A stretch of 64,000 nt of DNA, taken from contig NZ_LDOT01000002.1 in assembly GCF_001029445.1 (NCBI RefSeq), positions 186,001-250,000 on the forward strand, written 5' to 3'. Position 1 is the stretch's first letter. Every line of letters starts with the position of its first letter. A program made the translations under genes and the position numbers. The notes beneath the pieces were generated by a model. That model saw only the letters and a list, made by a program, of their open reading frames with translations, had not been told where the DNA came from and did no database searches. Below, piece after piece: positions 54,313-63,769 of the stretch. The stretch is from Photobacterium aquae (GTDB taxonomy: Bacteria; Pseudomonadota; Gammaproteobacteria; Enterobacterales; Vibrionaceae).

Positions 54313-54786
54313 ATGATCAAACAAGGCGACACTCTACCCAATGCAACGCTGAACCAACTGACACCTGATGGCATGGCCACTCATAGCACACATGAATTAT
54401 TTGCTAACAAAAAAGCCATTCTTTTCGCTGTTCCCGGCGCTTTTACCCCAACCTGCTCCGAAGCCCACTTGCCAGGATTCGTTGTACTGGCTGATCAACT
54501 CAAAGCCAAAGGTGTCGATCTGATTTGCTGCATTGCCGTCAACGATGCATTTGTCATGGATGCATGGGGCGATGCCCAGAATGCCAGCGAGATCATGATG
54601 CTGGCTGATGGTGATGCCAGTTTTACCAAAGCCATCGGCCTTGAAATGGATACCGATAAATTTGGGGGAATACGCTCCCAGCGCTACGCGATGGTGCTCG
54701 ACAACGGCACCGTGACAACACTCAACATCGAAAAAAGCGGCGAGTTCGATGTCAGCAAAGCGGAAACAATCCTAAGTACCCTTTAA
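54313..54786 (+). CDS. Prx5-type peroxiredoxin
   Basis: A 157-residue cytoplasmic peroxidase of the AhpC/TSA superfamily, Prx5 group. The catalytic motif PGAFTPTCSEAHLPGF gives peroxidatic Cys48. CIAVNDAFVMDAWG and GIRSQRYAMVLDNG are Prx5 hallmarks (the latter Arg completes the active site). Cys residues near LICCIAV may be resolving candidates. No glutaredoxin domain is fused, unlike the Prx5-Grx of some gammaproteobacteria. AAGGG precedes ATG 54313. Confidence 0.93.
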   Translation: MIKQGDTLPNATLNQLTPDGMATHSTHELFANKKAILFAVPGAFTPTCSEAHLPGFVVLADQLKAKGVDLICCIAVNDAFVMDAWGDAQNASEIMMLADGDASFTKAIGLEMDTDKFGGIRSQRYAMVLDNGTVTTLNIEKSGEFDVSKAETILSTL

Positions 54787-55174
54787 CAACCCCTATTACC
54801 AGCACATCAAAATCGGAAGAGAGGCTTCCGGTTTTGATGCACATCGTTATTTATCCCCCCCTGCGACTCTCACCCGCACGAAAAAGCCAAAGTGCCTAAA
54901 AAACCATACAGGAATACATAAAAACCCAAAAATACAGCCAAGGAATTTAATGAAATTTCATGTTCATACCGATTATTTCTCATCCCGAAATATTTGTGCG
55001 CCGGATAGCAATTTTCCAATAACAATCTTATAGATAAGATGCCAATATCTTCGATTGATGTCACAATCCCTCACACAATTGGGCTTACTATGACTCATTA
55101 TTTCATGGAGTGAAAATAGAAGCCTCTGCACCGCACTGCCTAATTATCGCAACACAGTTGTAGAGTAAAAAATA
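54787..55174. other. Intergenic region with a 15-bp-stem hairpin
   Basis: 388 bp between the peroxiredoxin and MCP genes. The only clear structure is a 15-bp stem with one G-T pair and a 5-nt loop (54805-54819 and 54825-54839), probably the peroxiredoxin terminator although without a T run. The open frame 54870-55064 (minus) has no supporting features. The MCP promoter must lie here but was not assigned. Confidence 0.55.
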
Positions 55175-57148
55175 ATGACGTTGTCAGTTGTACAAAAAAC
55201 CGTTGTCGGTTTTGCCATCATGTTTGCCCTTATGGCATCGCTTAGCGGTGTCAGTCTATTCAATGCCACAACCTTACAAAGCAAAGTTGAGCAAATTACC
55301 GACCAATCCACCCCGATGGTTGTCGCCTCCGGCAACCTGATAACCCAACTAATGCAGAGCAACTTGCTGGTCAGCACGTTCCATACCGATCCTACGTCGG
55401 CATCGCAGATCGACACGACGTTCAAGCAACAGAAACAGCAATTTTTCCAGATTCTGAACGAGACAGAACAGCATGTGCGCCAACCCGCCGAGCAGCAACG
55501 GATCAACGCACTAAGACAAAACTCAAGGCAATATTTCATCCAGGCCGAAGCATTGATCCAGCTCCAGCAGCAGTCACTCAACCTGATTACCCAACGGCAG
55601 GCATTGGCGCTCCAGTTCCTACGCCTTGAAGATACTTACCAATGGGCAGCAAACTTGTTGCTCCAGAAAGCCTCGGCTAAGCGCTCTCTGCACAACCGCG
55701 CAGAGCTTATCACCAGTGGCATCGCCCGCGATCTCAAATCGCTTCGCCGGGCAGATCAGCACACGGATCTTGCCAAGCTGCGTGCGGTTCTGTCCAAAGA
55801 CATTGAAATGGCATTCAAACGTCTTGAACGCATTGCTGTCGAAGACGATGTGAAAGCCCGCTATTCGCGCAACCTCAACAAAGTGAAATCACTCACTCTT
55901 GGCAATAACGGTCTACTTGATGTTTTGGTTAAACAACAGGAGATCAACCAACAGCTGGTAGAGGCTAAAACACAAACCTCGAAGCAGCTCAATAATATCC
56001 AAAACCAGCTTGTCAGCTATGCTGAACATGCTCAGCAAATTGCCCACTCAAGCCGAGCCGATGCGGAATCTGCGGTTAGCAAGGCGTTCTTTTACGTCGT
56101 CATTATGATCGCAGTCTCCGCCAGCGTCAGCCTTTGGGTCGGGTTCAGCACAACCCGAAGCATTCAAAAGCCCCTCGGCCTCATCAACGCCATGCTGGTA
56201 AAAATGGCCGACGGTGACATGAGAAACCGCGCCAACTACCAGGCTGACGACGAATTCGGTGAACTTAGCCGCTCTATCGACATGCTGGCCGATACCATGT
56301 CACACACCCTCGACAAATTCGGCAACGGCGCACAACACCTGCTCGAACAAGCGAGTCGTTCAGCATCGGTCAGCGAGCTGGCAATGAGCCGTGTCGAAGA
56401 TCAGAAAAACCGTACCGATCAAGTCTCCGCCGCTATTTTAGAAATGGAAATCAGTGCCAAAGAAATTGCACGCTCAACCGAAATGACCGTCACCGAAGTT
56501 GACAGTACCAATCAAGCCGCCAACGACGGGCGCAGCCAAGTCTCCCGTAGCCGTCAGCTCACAGAGCTGCTGTCAGAGAACATCGAAGAAGCCGTTTCCA
56601 ATACTCAGCAACTCAACCAGTATTCCAACAATATTGATTCGATCTTGCATGTTATTCAGGATATTGCCGAGCAAACCAACTTGCTGGCGCTCAATGCTGC
56701 CATCGAAGCCGCCCGAGCCGGAGACCACGGTCGAGGGTTTGCCGTTGTCGCCGATGAGGTTCGAGCATTGGCAACCCGCACCCAAAGCTCAACCGAAGAA
56801 ATCCAACAAATGATCAGCAATTTGCAAAACAACGCATCAAGCATGGCCAGCACCATGAGCGTCAGCCAGAAACAAATGGAGGATTGCCTCATCCAAACCC
56901 GCCTGACTGATGACATCCTTCAGGATATTGCCGGCCGAATGGCCTCTATCCAACAAATGACAATGCATGTTGCCCACGCCACCGAAGAACAAATCAAAGT
57001 TTGCCATGACGTTGCCGAACATATCCATGACATTGCCAATGTAGCAAGCCAAGCGGAGCAAGATGCCCGTGAGTCTGCCTCAAGCAGCGACTCGCTGGCT
57101 TCTCTTGCCCAAGAACAACAACGCCTGATCGCCAACTTCCGTGTGTGA
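55175..57148 (+). CDS. Methyl-accepting chemotaxis protein with long helical sensor
   Basis: A 657-residue chemoreceptor. TM1 is at about 10-30. The large all-helical periplasmic domain (about 32-305), rich in Gln and Leu with coiled-coil character, is of the long helical-bimodular or TorS-like type rather than Cache. TM2 is at about 307-325 ([20 protein letters not shown]), then HAMP ([20 protein letters not shown]). The signalling domain has tip [20 protein letters not shown]. It is followed after 10 bp by a periplasmic solute-binding protein gene, so the receptor may sense a protein-ligand complex. Confidence 0.92.
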   Translation: MTLSVVQKTVVGFAIMFALMASLSGVSLFNATTLQSKVEQITDQSTPMVVASGNLITQLMQSNLLVSTFHTDPTSASQIDTTFKQQKQQFFQILNETEQHVRQPAEQQRINALRQNSRQYFIQAEALIQLQQQSLNLITQRQALALQFLRLEDTYQWAANLLLQKASAKRSLHNRAELITSGIARDLKSLRRADQHTDLAKLRAVLSKDIEMAFKRLERIAVEDDVKARYSRNLNKVKSLTLGNNGLLDVLVKQQEINQQLVEAKTQTSKQLNNIQNQLVSYAEHAQQIAHSSRADAESAVSKAFFYVVIMIAVSASVSLWVGFSTTRSIQKPLGLINAMLVKMADGDMRNRANYQADDEFGELSRSIDMLADTMSHTLDKFGNGAQHLLEQASRSASVSELAMSRVEDQKNRTDQVSAAILEMEISAKEIARSTEMTVTEVDSTNQAANDGRSQVSRSRQLTELLSENIEEAVSNTQQLNQYSNNIDSILHVIQDIAEQTNLLALNAAIEAARAGDHGRGFAVVADEVRALATRTQSSTEEIQQMISNLQNNASSMASTMSVSQKQMEDCLIQTRLTDDILQDIAGRMASIQQMTMHVAHATEEQIKVCHDVAEHIHDIANVASQAEQDARESASSSDSLASLAQEQQRLIANFRV

Positions 57149-57158
57149 GAATGTAACA

Positions 57159-58463
57159 ATGATAAAGTCGACTGTTTTCCCTATTGCTGCATTATTACTG
57201 GCAGCCACTTCATACGCTCATGCACAGCAAACCGTGGTTATTGAATCATGGCGCGCAGACAATGCCATCTGGGATCAGAAAATCATCCCGGCATTCAACA
57301 AGCACTACCCCGACATCACGGTGAAGTATGTCGCTCCCCCTGAGGCTGAAATTGCCCAGTGGAACGCCAACCCGGTCGGATACCTCAAGCAGCGGATCGA
57401 AAGCGGCAAGGCTGGCGATCTGCTGGCATGTCGCCCGTTCGACGGCGCGCTGCCGCTGTTCAAAGACGGTTTACTCAAGGAAGTAACCGAAATGGAAGGG
57501 ATCGAAAACTTCCCGAGCTTCGCCCTCGCCCCGTGGCAGACAGACTCCGGCGCACAGACCTTCTGCCTGCCGATGGCGTCGGTCATCCATGGTTTCTTCT
57601 ACAACAAAGATATTTTCAAAACATTAGGGGTCAATGAGCCTGTCACTCGGGCTGATTTCTACTGGGTGCTGGAAAAGGCCAAGCGCGCCGGTTATTTGCC
57701 ACTGGCACTTGGGCTCAAAGATCGCTGGGAGACCGATGCTTTGGCATTTCAGAATATCGGCCCAACCTATTGGCAGGGCGAAGATGGCCGCAGCGCCCTT
57801 ATTTCCGGCGAGGAACGGATGGACAGCCAGGCTTACCGCGATACCTTTGCCGAGCTAGCCAAATGGGCAACATATATGGGAGATGATGCCACTCAACGTG
57901 GCTACGGTGACTCACGCCAGCTTTTTGCCGAGGGCAAAGCCGCCGTCTTTCCGGCCGGCTCATGGGATATCATGACCTTCAAGGGCAAGCTGAATATGGG
58001 CGCCTTCCCTCCACCAGTGAAGAACAAAGGCGATGCCTGCTATTTCAGCGACCATACCGATCTGGGGATGGGGATCAACGCCAAGGCCAAGAACCCCGAG
58101 GCGGCACAAATCTTCCTGACTTGGATGGCTTCCGCAGAATTTGCCGAGTTGCTCACCAATGAACTGTCCGGCTTCTTCTCCCTATCCAACCACTTCTTCG
58201 AGGTCAACGATCCTATCGCCCAGAAAATGATGTCATGGCGTGATCAGTGCGACTCGACCATTCGCAGCTCCACCCAGATCCTGTCTCGCGGCACCCCTAA
58301 TCTCGAACAAGAGATATGGAGCACCAGTGTCTCCGTTATGGAAGGTAAGATGACACCGAAACAAGCAGCAAGCCGTCTCCAGCAAGGCCTTGAGGCATGG
58401 TATCCACCACAGCAGAATAGCAACAAGAATAGCACCACTGACTGCGACTGCCCGGCTCAATAA
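57159..58463 (+). CDS. Family 1 extracellular solute-binding protein, MCP-linked
   Basis: A 434-residue periplasmic binding protein (signal peptide ending ATSYAHA). The fold is that of ABC sugar-binding proteins, with VVIESWRADNAIWDQKIIPA, DLLACRPFDGALPLFKDGLL, ASVIHGFFYNKDIFKTLGVN and LFAEGKAAVFPAGSWDIMTF. Cysteines at several positions (LLACRP, TFCLP, DACYF, RDQCDS) suggest disulfides. The C-terminus is DCDCPAQ. No permease or ATPase gene is adjacent; an MCP is. A chemosensory role is inferred. The open frame runs 6 codons back, overlapping the MCP, but ATG 57159 begins the signal. Confidence 0.9.
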   Translation: MIKSTVFPIAALLLAATSYAHAQQTVVIESWRADNAIWDQKIIPAFNKHYPDITVKYVAPPEAEIAQWNANPVGYLKQRIESGKAGDLLACRPFDGALPLFKDGLLKEVTEMEGIENFPSFALAPWQTDSGAQTFCLPMASVIHGFFYNKDIFKTLGVNEPVTRADFYWVLEKAKRAGYLPLALGLKDRWETDALAFQNIGPTYWQGEDGRSALISGEERMDSQAYRDTFAELAKWATYMGDDATQRGYGDSRQLFAEGKAAVFPAGSWDIMTFKGKLNMGAFPPPVKNKGDACYFSDHTDLGMGINAKAKNPEAAQIFLTWMASAEFAELLTNELSGFFSLSNHFFEVNDPIAQKMMSWRDQCDSTIRSSTQILSRGTPNLEQEIWSTSVSVMEGKMTPKQAASRLQQGLEAWYPPQQNSNKNSTTDCDCPAQ

Positions 58464-58506
58464 CCCTCCTACAGGCACACGCAGATAGAAAGCCCCAAAC
58501 GGCACA

Positions 58507-58534
58507 AAAAAAAGCACCCGAAGGTGCTTTTTTT
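58507..58534. terminator. Bidirectional terminator between binding-protein gene and zntA
   Basis: Stem AAAAAAAGCACC/GGTGCTTTTTTT around a CGAA tetraloop (58519-58522), with seven A and seven T included. It serves both convergent genes. Confidence 0.93.
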
Positions 58535-58546
58535 ATACTCACAAGA

Positions 58547-61036
58547 TTAGTCCTTGTAATCGAACTTGAGTAACCGAAGCGCATTGAGTGTCACCAACGC
58601 CGTCGCACCACTGTCTGCCATAACGGCTACCCACAAGCCCGTCATACCCAGCAAGGTCGTCACAAGGAAGACCCCTTTCAGGCCCAGCGCAATCACAATA
58701 TTCTGCTTGATATTGAACAATGTCGCCCGTGACAGCGCAATCATCATCGGCAGCTCGGCAACCCGGTTATGGGTCAGTGCGGCATCGGCCGTTTCCAACG
58801 CCACGTCGGAGCCGCCCCCCATCGCAATACCAATCGACGCCGTTTTCATCGCAGGGGCATCGTTGATCCCATCACCGACCATCGCCACATGGCGGTTCTG
58901 GTTGGCCAGCTCCACCTCGCGCACCTTGTCTTCAGGTAACAAACCTGCGCGGAAATCAATGCCGATTTCGCCAGCAATCGCGGCTGCCGCACGCGGGTTG
59001 TCACCCGTCAACATCACGGCATGGATCCCCATTTTTTTCAGGTTGGAGACGGCCTTGGCACTGTCTTCGCGCAAATTATCACGCCACGCCAGCAGGCCAA
59101 CCGGTTGGTTGTTACGCAATACCACTACTAGCGTCTTGCCCTGATCCTCAAGGGCAAAGACCGCTTCACGCTGGGCATCATCCAACACAACCCCTTCTGG
59201 CAACCGGTCAGCAGCAAGCAGCATCACGGTATCCCCTTCGATCTCCCCTTTGATCCCTCGTCCCGGCAGAGCCTCACGGTGCATCGCATCCACAACAGTA
59301 AGCCCTTGCTCCTGCGCAGCCGAGATAACGGCCTGTGCCAACGGGTGAGCCGAGCCCATTTCAACCGCAGCACTCTGGCGTAGCATGCGGGATGTATCGT
59401 TATCCCAGCACACGGTATCCGTCAGCACGGGCTTGCCCTGAGTCAAGGTGCCTGTTTTATCAAATGCAACGGTCTGAATCCGTCCCAACTGCTCTAGGGC
59501 CGCACCGCCTTTGATCAAGGCACCACGGCGAGTCGCAGCCGCCAAACCAGAGGTAATCGCCGCCGGAATAGAGATAACCAAGGCACAAGGACAAGCAATC
59601 AACAACAACGTCAACCCCTTGTAGAGCCACTCATCCCAGCTTTGAGCGAACAACAGCGGCGGGATCACCACCACCATTGCTGCCAACACAATCATGGCAG
59701 GCGTATACCAACGACTAAAGCGATCAACAAAGCGTTCAAGCGGCGCCTTACGGGACTCTGCATCCTCAATCAGATGCAAAATACGATCGATCGCATTCTC
59801 GCCCTGCTGGGACACGATACGCAACCGCACCACCTTATCCGCCACCAACGCTCCTGCCATTACCTGCTCACCAGGCTGACGCTCAACGGGAACCGATTCA
59901 CCGGTCAGCGCGCTTTCGTCAAAACTGGCGGCAATATCAAGCAATTCCACATCGGCTGGCAATCTGCCACCAGGGGCAACCTCGATAACATCACCCGGTT
60001 GCAACGCGCTGGCCGCCACCAATTCCTTGCTGCCATCAGCCAAAATACGTGAAGCTTTTTCAGGCACCAATGCCATCAAAGCCTTCACCCCACTGCGTGC
60101 CTTGGCCGAGGCAAAACCCTCTAGCTGCTCACCGATCAAAAACAGCAGCAGCACCATCGCAGCCTCGGCGGTTTCGCCCAGATACAGCGCACCAATCGCG
60201 GCGACACTCATCAAGGTCTCGATAGAGAACGGTGAACCGTTCTTGGCAAGGCGCACAGCCTTACGGGCAATAGGCAGCAGGCCAACCAGGGTCGTTGCCG
60301 TAAAGGCGGCAAACCCAAGTGACTCAGAATGTTTGCTAAGCAAAAACGACACCAGCATCAGCGCCGAAATCAACAAAACCGATAGGTGCTCCCGCCAAAA
60401 ACTCTGCGGCTTCACCTGCTCATCCTGACTGTCGGAGGTGATCAGCAAGAAACCCGTTTCGCGAGTCTTGGCAATAATGGCATCAGACAATGCCGTTGAA
60501 TCACAATTAACCACCAACTTTTCGGTGGCAAACATCACTTTCGCCGAAACAACCCCCTCAAGCGAGGCAATCGCCGTTTCCAGCTTCTTAGCACAGCTCG
60601 GGCAATCCATCCCGCCGACTTTCCAGCTCAAAGTCGTACTATAGCTCCCCGGTGCTATCTCTGGCTCGCCTTCATCATGGGATACAGAGCTACAACAATG
60701 GCCACCATCACACGCGGGGCTCTCTGCCGACGGCGGTAATGGTTCTGAAGATAAATGGATGTTGGATGTATTAGCTGCCTCTGCGGAAGTGATTTTATTT
60801 ATCGAAAATCCATGGCGTGGGCGGGAGGCAGGATCATCATCACCGGAGAGCTCGCCATCAGTCGTAGGCCCATGAGTCGCCACGGCGGATGCCGAGGACG
60901 TCGAGGCTTGGCAACTGCCTGTGGCGCAACAAGCCTCTGTATGGGTGTTATTCTCGACAACGACAGAGGCGGATGAAGCCGCCTGTGACGCTGCCGCATG
61001 AACGTGGAACTTCTTGTTATTGCATTGTGCACACAT
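58547..61036 (-). CDS. zntA: Zn/Cd/Pb-exporting P-type ATPase (ZntA-like)
   Basis: An 829-residue P1B-type ATPase. The first about 140 residues are a His/Cys-rich region with CAQCNNKKFHVH, TEACCATGSCQ and DGGHCCSS, all likely metal-binding. One HMA domain follows with GMDCPSC. The core has an actuator region (FDESALTGES), the membrane CPC motif (LLIACPCALVISIP), phosphorylation site DKTGTLTQG, an HP motif (GSAHPLAQ) and hinge MVGDGINDAPA. CPC plus the single HMA with DCPSC favours Zn/Cd/Pb over Cu. ATG 61036 has AAGGAG upstream. A MerR-type promoter lies just upstream. Confidence 0.93.
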   Translation of the reverse strand: MCAQCNNKKFHVHAAASQAASSASVVVENNTHTEACCATGSCQASTSSASAVATHGPTTDGELSGDDDPASRPRHGFSINKITSAEAANTSNIHLSSEPLPPSAESPACDGGHCCSSVSHDEGEPEIAPGSYSTTLSWKVGGMDCPSCAKKLETAIASLEGVVSAKVMFATEKLVVNCDSTALSDAIIAKTRETGFLLITSDSQDEQVKPQSFWREHLSVLLISALMLVSFLLSKHSESLGFAAFTATTLVGLLPIARKAVRLAKNGSPFSIETLMSVAAIGALYLGETAEAAMVLLLFLIGEQLEGFASAKARSGVKALMALVPEKASRILADGSKELVAASALQPGDVIEVAPGGRLPADVELLDIAASFDESALTGESVPVERQPGEQVMAGALVADKVVRLRIVSQQGENAIDRILHLIEDAESRKAPLERFVDRFSRWYTPAMIVLAAMVVVIPPLLFAQSWDEWLYKGLTLLLIACPCALVISIPAAITSGLAAATRRGALIKGGAALEQLGRIQTVAFDKTGTLTQGKPVLTDTVCWDNDTSRMLRQSAAVEMGSAHPLAQAVISAAQEQGLTVVDAMHREALPGRGIKGEIEGDTVMLLAADRLPEGVVLDDAQREAVFALEDQGKTLVVVLRNNQPVGLLAWRDNLREDSAKAVSNLKKMGIHAVMLTGDNPRAAAAIAGEIGIDFRAGLLPEDKVREVELANQNRHVAMVGDGINDAPAMKTASIGIAMGGGSDVALETADAALTHNRVAELPMMIALSRATLFNIKQNIVIALGLKGVFLVTTLLGMTGLWVAVMADSGATALVTLNALRLLKFDYKD

Positions 61037-61086
61037 GGGCACGCTCCTTGTAGTGAATACTGATGAGACATTTCATCATTACAATC

Positions 61087-61118
61087 ACTATAAACCTTGG
61101 AGCTATATCCAAGGTCAA
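61087..61118 (-). promoter_or_regulatory. MerR-family operator-promoter of zntA
   Basis: Read on the minus strand: -35 TTGACC (plus 61113-61118), a 20-bp spacer, and -10 TATAGT (plus 61087-61092). A 22-bp dyad ACCTTGG-N8-CCAAGGT (61094-61115) fills the spacer. The over-long spacer occupied by a dyad is the hallmark of MerR/ZntR/CueR promoters. No MerR-family gene is in this window. Confidence 0.85.
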
Positions 61119-61174
61119 GGCCCAAATGCGAATTTTTCTCTGTTAGCTTCTATGAGGGATGCTTGCTGACACAA

Positions 61175-61759
61175 TTAAGCGGCTAATGCGCGCTTTTTCT
61201 TTTTGGCTTCTTTTTCCAAGTAATCAATGTAACGAATATTGATTGCATTTTTCACATCGCTACTTTTACATTCCAGCCAGTTTAAATCAATAATTACTGA
61301 CTTGCCATGAATAAGCCTATGGCAAAAAGAGCATTTAATTTTTTCCTTAAACTCCGAGTCATTAAAGTAGATAACAATATAATTCGCTCTATCCGCTGAT
61401 CTGACCGATCCAACAATATCGCCGTCTTCATCATGAAGTAGGTTGAAGTTTGCAAAATTAAAATGCTTGAATCTACTCACAGCAGACCACGGAATAAACT
61501 TCACACCATGGGCTTTTTCTATCGATTCATAATAGATACCATCTTTATTGATCGTTAAAGGAGACGCGTTTTGAGTTATTCGCCGAAGCAAATATAAGCT
61601 GAGAAGGAACAGCGGCACCGACATGATTAAAGTTAAGAACCAAAGCTTATCTTCAAGTAAGCCCATAAAAAATACAATAATAGAGGCTAAGCCTAAACAC
61701 ACACAGTTTAGCTTCGCTTGTCCGTATACTTTCGGTTTGAATTTGATACTACTCGACAT
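61175..61759 (-). CDS. Hypothetical membrane protein, two TM segments
   Basis: A 194-residue protein. Two adjacent TM helices are at about 18-36 (LNCVCLGLASIIVFFMGLL) and 40-60 (LWFLTLIMSVPLFLLSLYLL). The cytoplasmic domain begins SPLTINKDGIYYES and VKFIPWSAVSRFKHF, the layout of bacterial PH-like (STM3941-type) proteins. It ends in a basic tail KEAKKKKRALAA. Function is unknown. It is a single gene with no evident operon partner, and its 5' neighbour on the right is the response-regulator gene. Confidence 0.75.
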   Translation of the reverse strand: MSSSIKFKPKVYGQAKLNCVCLGLASIIVFFMGLLEDKLWFLTLIMSVPLFLLSLYLLRRITQNASPLTINKDGIYYESIEKAHGVKFIPWSAVSRFKHFNFANFNLLHDEDGDIVGSVRSADRANYIVIYFNDSEFKEKIKCSFCHRLIHGKSVIIDLNWLECKSSDVKNAINIRYIDYLEKEAKKKKRALAA

Positions 61760-61900
61760 GGTTTATAGTTTTATTATTAAAAAGTAAAATGTATTTTACC
61801 CGCAAACATCTTCTTGTCTATCAATCATAAATGGAGGCAAGAAGCGGCAGGTAACAGATAATCTCGTCACCAACAAAAGCAGAACGAGTAAAAAAACAAA

Positions 61901-61922
61901 AAAGCAGGCCGAGGCCTGCTTT
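61901..61922 (-). terminator. Terminator for response-regulator operon
   Basis: Stem AAAGCAGGCC/GGCCTGCTTT (61901-61910 and 61913-61922). An A-rich left flank gives a U tail on the minus strand, 35 bp past the response-regulator stop. Confidence 0.88.
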
Positions 61923-61956
61923 GCTATCTGATGCTCTTTCTGTCACACCGTGTTGT

Positions 61957-62430
61957 TTAGCTCAAACGGCGAAACACCACGCTATTGTCGAGAATGTCGA
62001 TCCAAGGCTGGTAATCCAACCCCATATCGAACACGTACTCGGTGATCAAACTACGGGCTGCCGTCAGCAGGCTCTCCGCCTTCCACGGCTTTTCGAAATA
62101 ACTTTCAATACGGGCACGATTAATCGCCGCAATCGTATCTTGGTGGGTCGCTTGCCCTGTCAGCAACACTTTCTTTGTTTTAATAAAACGGGGATCTTGG
62201 GAGATTTCTGTCAGCAGCTCTACACCAGTCTTGCCCGGCATCACATGGTCTGAAATCACTAAGGCAATATGCTCACCCTCAGCATCCAGTTCGTCCATCA
62301 GCTCCAACGCCTCATCCGCTGACTCGCAGTCTTCAACATGGAAGAAATCGTTCAGCGGAGCCAAATCCTTCAATACCGCACTGAGCACTTCCCTTTGATC
62401 ATCGACACAGATGATATTTAGTTTTTCCAT
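61957..62430 (-). CDS. Receiver-only response regulator
   Basis: A 157-residue protein with a CheY-like receiver over residues 1-125: acidic pair CVDDQ, phospho-acceptor Asp61 in VISDHVMPGKTG, Thr in LLTGQAT, and Lys in SYFEKPWKAESLL. The C-terminal about 35 residues (ITEYVFDMGLDYQPWIDILD) are not a known output domain. ATG 62430 is chosen over 62436 because AAGGG is 6 nt upstream of it but touches the earlier ATG. It lies 9 bp after the histidine kinase gene and is surely its partner. Confidence 0.9.
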   Translation of the reverse strand: MEKLNIICVDDQREVLSAVLKDLAPLNDFFHVEDCESADEALELMDELDAEGEHIALVISDHVMPGKTGVELLTEISQDPRFIKTKKVLLTGQATHQDTIAAINRARIESYFEKPWKAESLLTAARSLITEYVFDMGLDYQPWIDILDNSVVFRRLS

Positions 62431-62439
62431 AACCATCCC

Positions 62440-63759
62440 TTACGCGATTGGCAGTTTAATACGAAACTTGGTTTTCTCGGGGTCACTCTTCAATGCAATT
62501 GTACCGCCGTAGCTATGCACAATACGCTGCACGATAGAGAGCCCGAGCCCGAGGCCAAACGACAGGCCCCCCTTTTTGGTGGTGAAGTTTGGCTGGAACA
62601 CCTTGCGCCGCGTCGCTTCGTCAATCATCGGCCCGTTATTGCTAATCGTAATCAGCAAACGGTTCTTGGAATGGCGCGTAATGATCTCTATCTGGGGATC
62701 ATCAGTTCGCTCCATTGCATCGCAGGCATTCTTGATTATATTCACCCAGACCTGCACCAACTCAGTGGCACTGGCCGTAATGCACGGCAATACTGCCGGG
62801 CGCAATACCACGTTCACTCGACGCAGGTTGCTTTGCAGCAAGGCCAACGACTTATGAATAGTATCATTGACATCGACATCCGGCTGACGAGCCGTATCGG
62901 TTCCCCCCAATTGCTTGACTGAACGCACAATACTGGCGGCATGCTTGGCAGCAATACGCATATCATGAATATCACGGCCAATATCCCAGTATTGCAACGC
63001 CTCATCGAGGTTATCCAACCAATAAGCCGGCACCTCCCCTTCGGGCAGCGCCCGCGCCAATTGCCGAGCCTGCTCCCGTTCAAGAGAATGCGCTAATTGC
63101 AATTCCTTAGCTCGGGCTCGAACCTCGGCAGACGTCGCCGACTGGCCGGTATAAATCCCCAAATCAATGAATGGGCTGACATGGGGCTTGCTCTCCTCAA
63201 GCAACCGACAAATCCCCTGCTGTAACCCTTCGGTCTTGCTGCTGATCACACCGACAGCGTTATTCAGCTCGTGGGCAATACCGGCCGCCAACTGGCCAAG
63301 CGTCGTCATCTGCTCTGCCGCATAGAGCTTCTGCAACGCCTTTTCTTTTTCAATGGCCTGCAAGCCGGTCATCATCTGGCGCTGAGCCAGCTCATGAACC
63401 ATGACCGGCATAAACTGCTCGGCCAACGAGCCGTATACCTCTGGCTCTACGGGACGGGTTTCCAAATCAATCCAAGCCAGTTCGCTGTCTTTTTCGGCCA
63501 CCACCGTGGTCGAGGCCATCAAAGTCTGGGCAAAGAAGCTATGGACACCGAAGAACATCCCCTGACTTACCTGAAACACCTTGGTTTTCATCCCGCCATT
63601 GTCCAGATAGCCATAGAGCTCCCCTTTTTTTACCCAGTAAAGCCTGTCGTTATGGCCATCTTGTACCAGTACTTGCGTTCCCGCCTTCACCAACGTGGTT
63701 CGGGCAGGATCACGAAAGTAAACATCAATAATACGTTGCATGGCCTTTGGCTGGTGCAT
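62440..63759 (-). CDS. Soluble sensor histidine kinase with cNMP-binding-like N-terminus
   Basis: A 439-residue cytoplasmic kinase with no TM helix. The N-terminal about 120 residues match the cyclic-nucleotide-binding fold (DRLYWVKKGELYGYLDN, GMFFGVHSFFAQT), but the Arg of the phosphate-binding cassette is not seen, so the ligand may not be cAMP. HisKA has GQLAAGIAHELNNAVGVISS (His163). The HATPase has NIIKNACDAM, ISNNGP and GLGLGLSIVQRIV. ATG 63759 with AGAG upstream is used. It sits 10 bp after a DASS transporter gene, which may link carboxylate transport and signalling. Confidence 0.9.
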   Translation of the reverse strand: MHQPKAMQRIIDVYFRDPARTTLVKAGTQVLVQDGHNDRLYWVKKGELYGYLDNGGMKTKVFQVSQGMFFGVHSFFAQTLMASTTVVAEKDSELAWIDLETRPVEPEVYGSLAEQFMPVMVHELAQRQMMTGLQAIEKEKALQKLYAAEQMTTLGQLAAGIAHELNNAVGVISSKTEGLQQGICRLLEESKPHVSPFIDLGIYTGQSATSAEVRARAKELQLAHSLEREQARQLARALPEGEVPAYWLDNLDEALQYWDIGRDIHDMRIAAKHAASIVRSVKQLGGTDTARQPDVDVNDTIHKSLALLQSNLRRVNVVLRPAVLPCITASATELVQVWVNIIKNACDAMERTDDPQIEIITRHSKNRLLITISNNGPMIDEATRRKVFQPNFTTKKGGLSFGLGLGLSIVQRIVHSYGGTIALKSDPEKTKFRIKLPIA

Positions 63760-63769
63760 AGCGGCTCTC

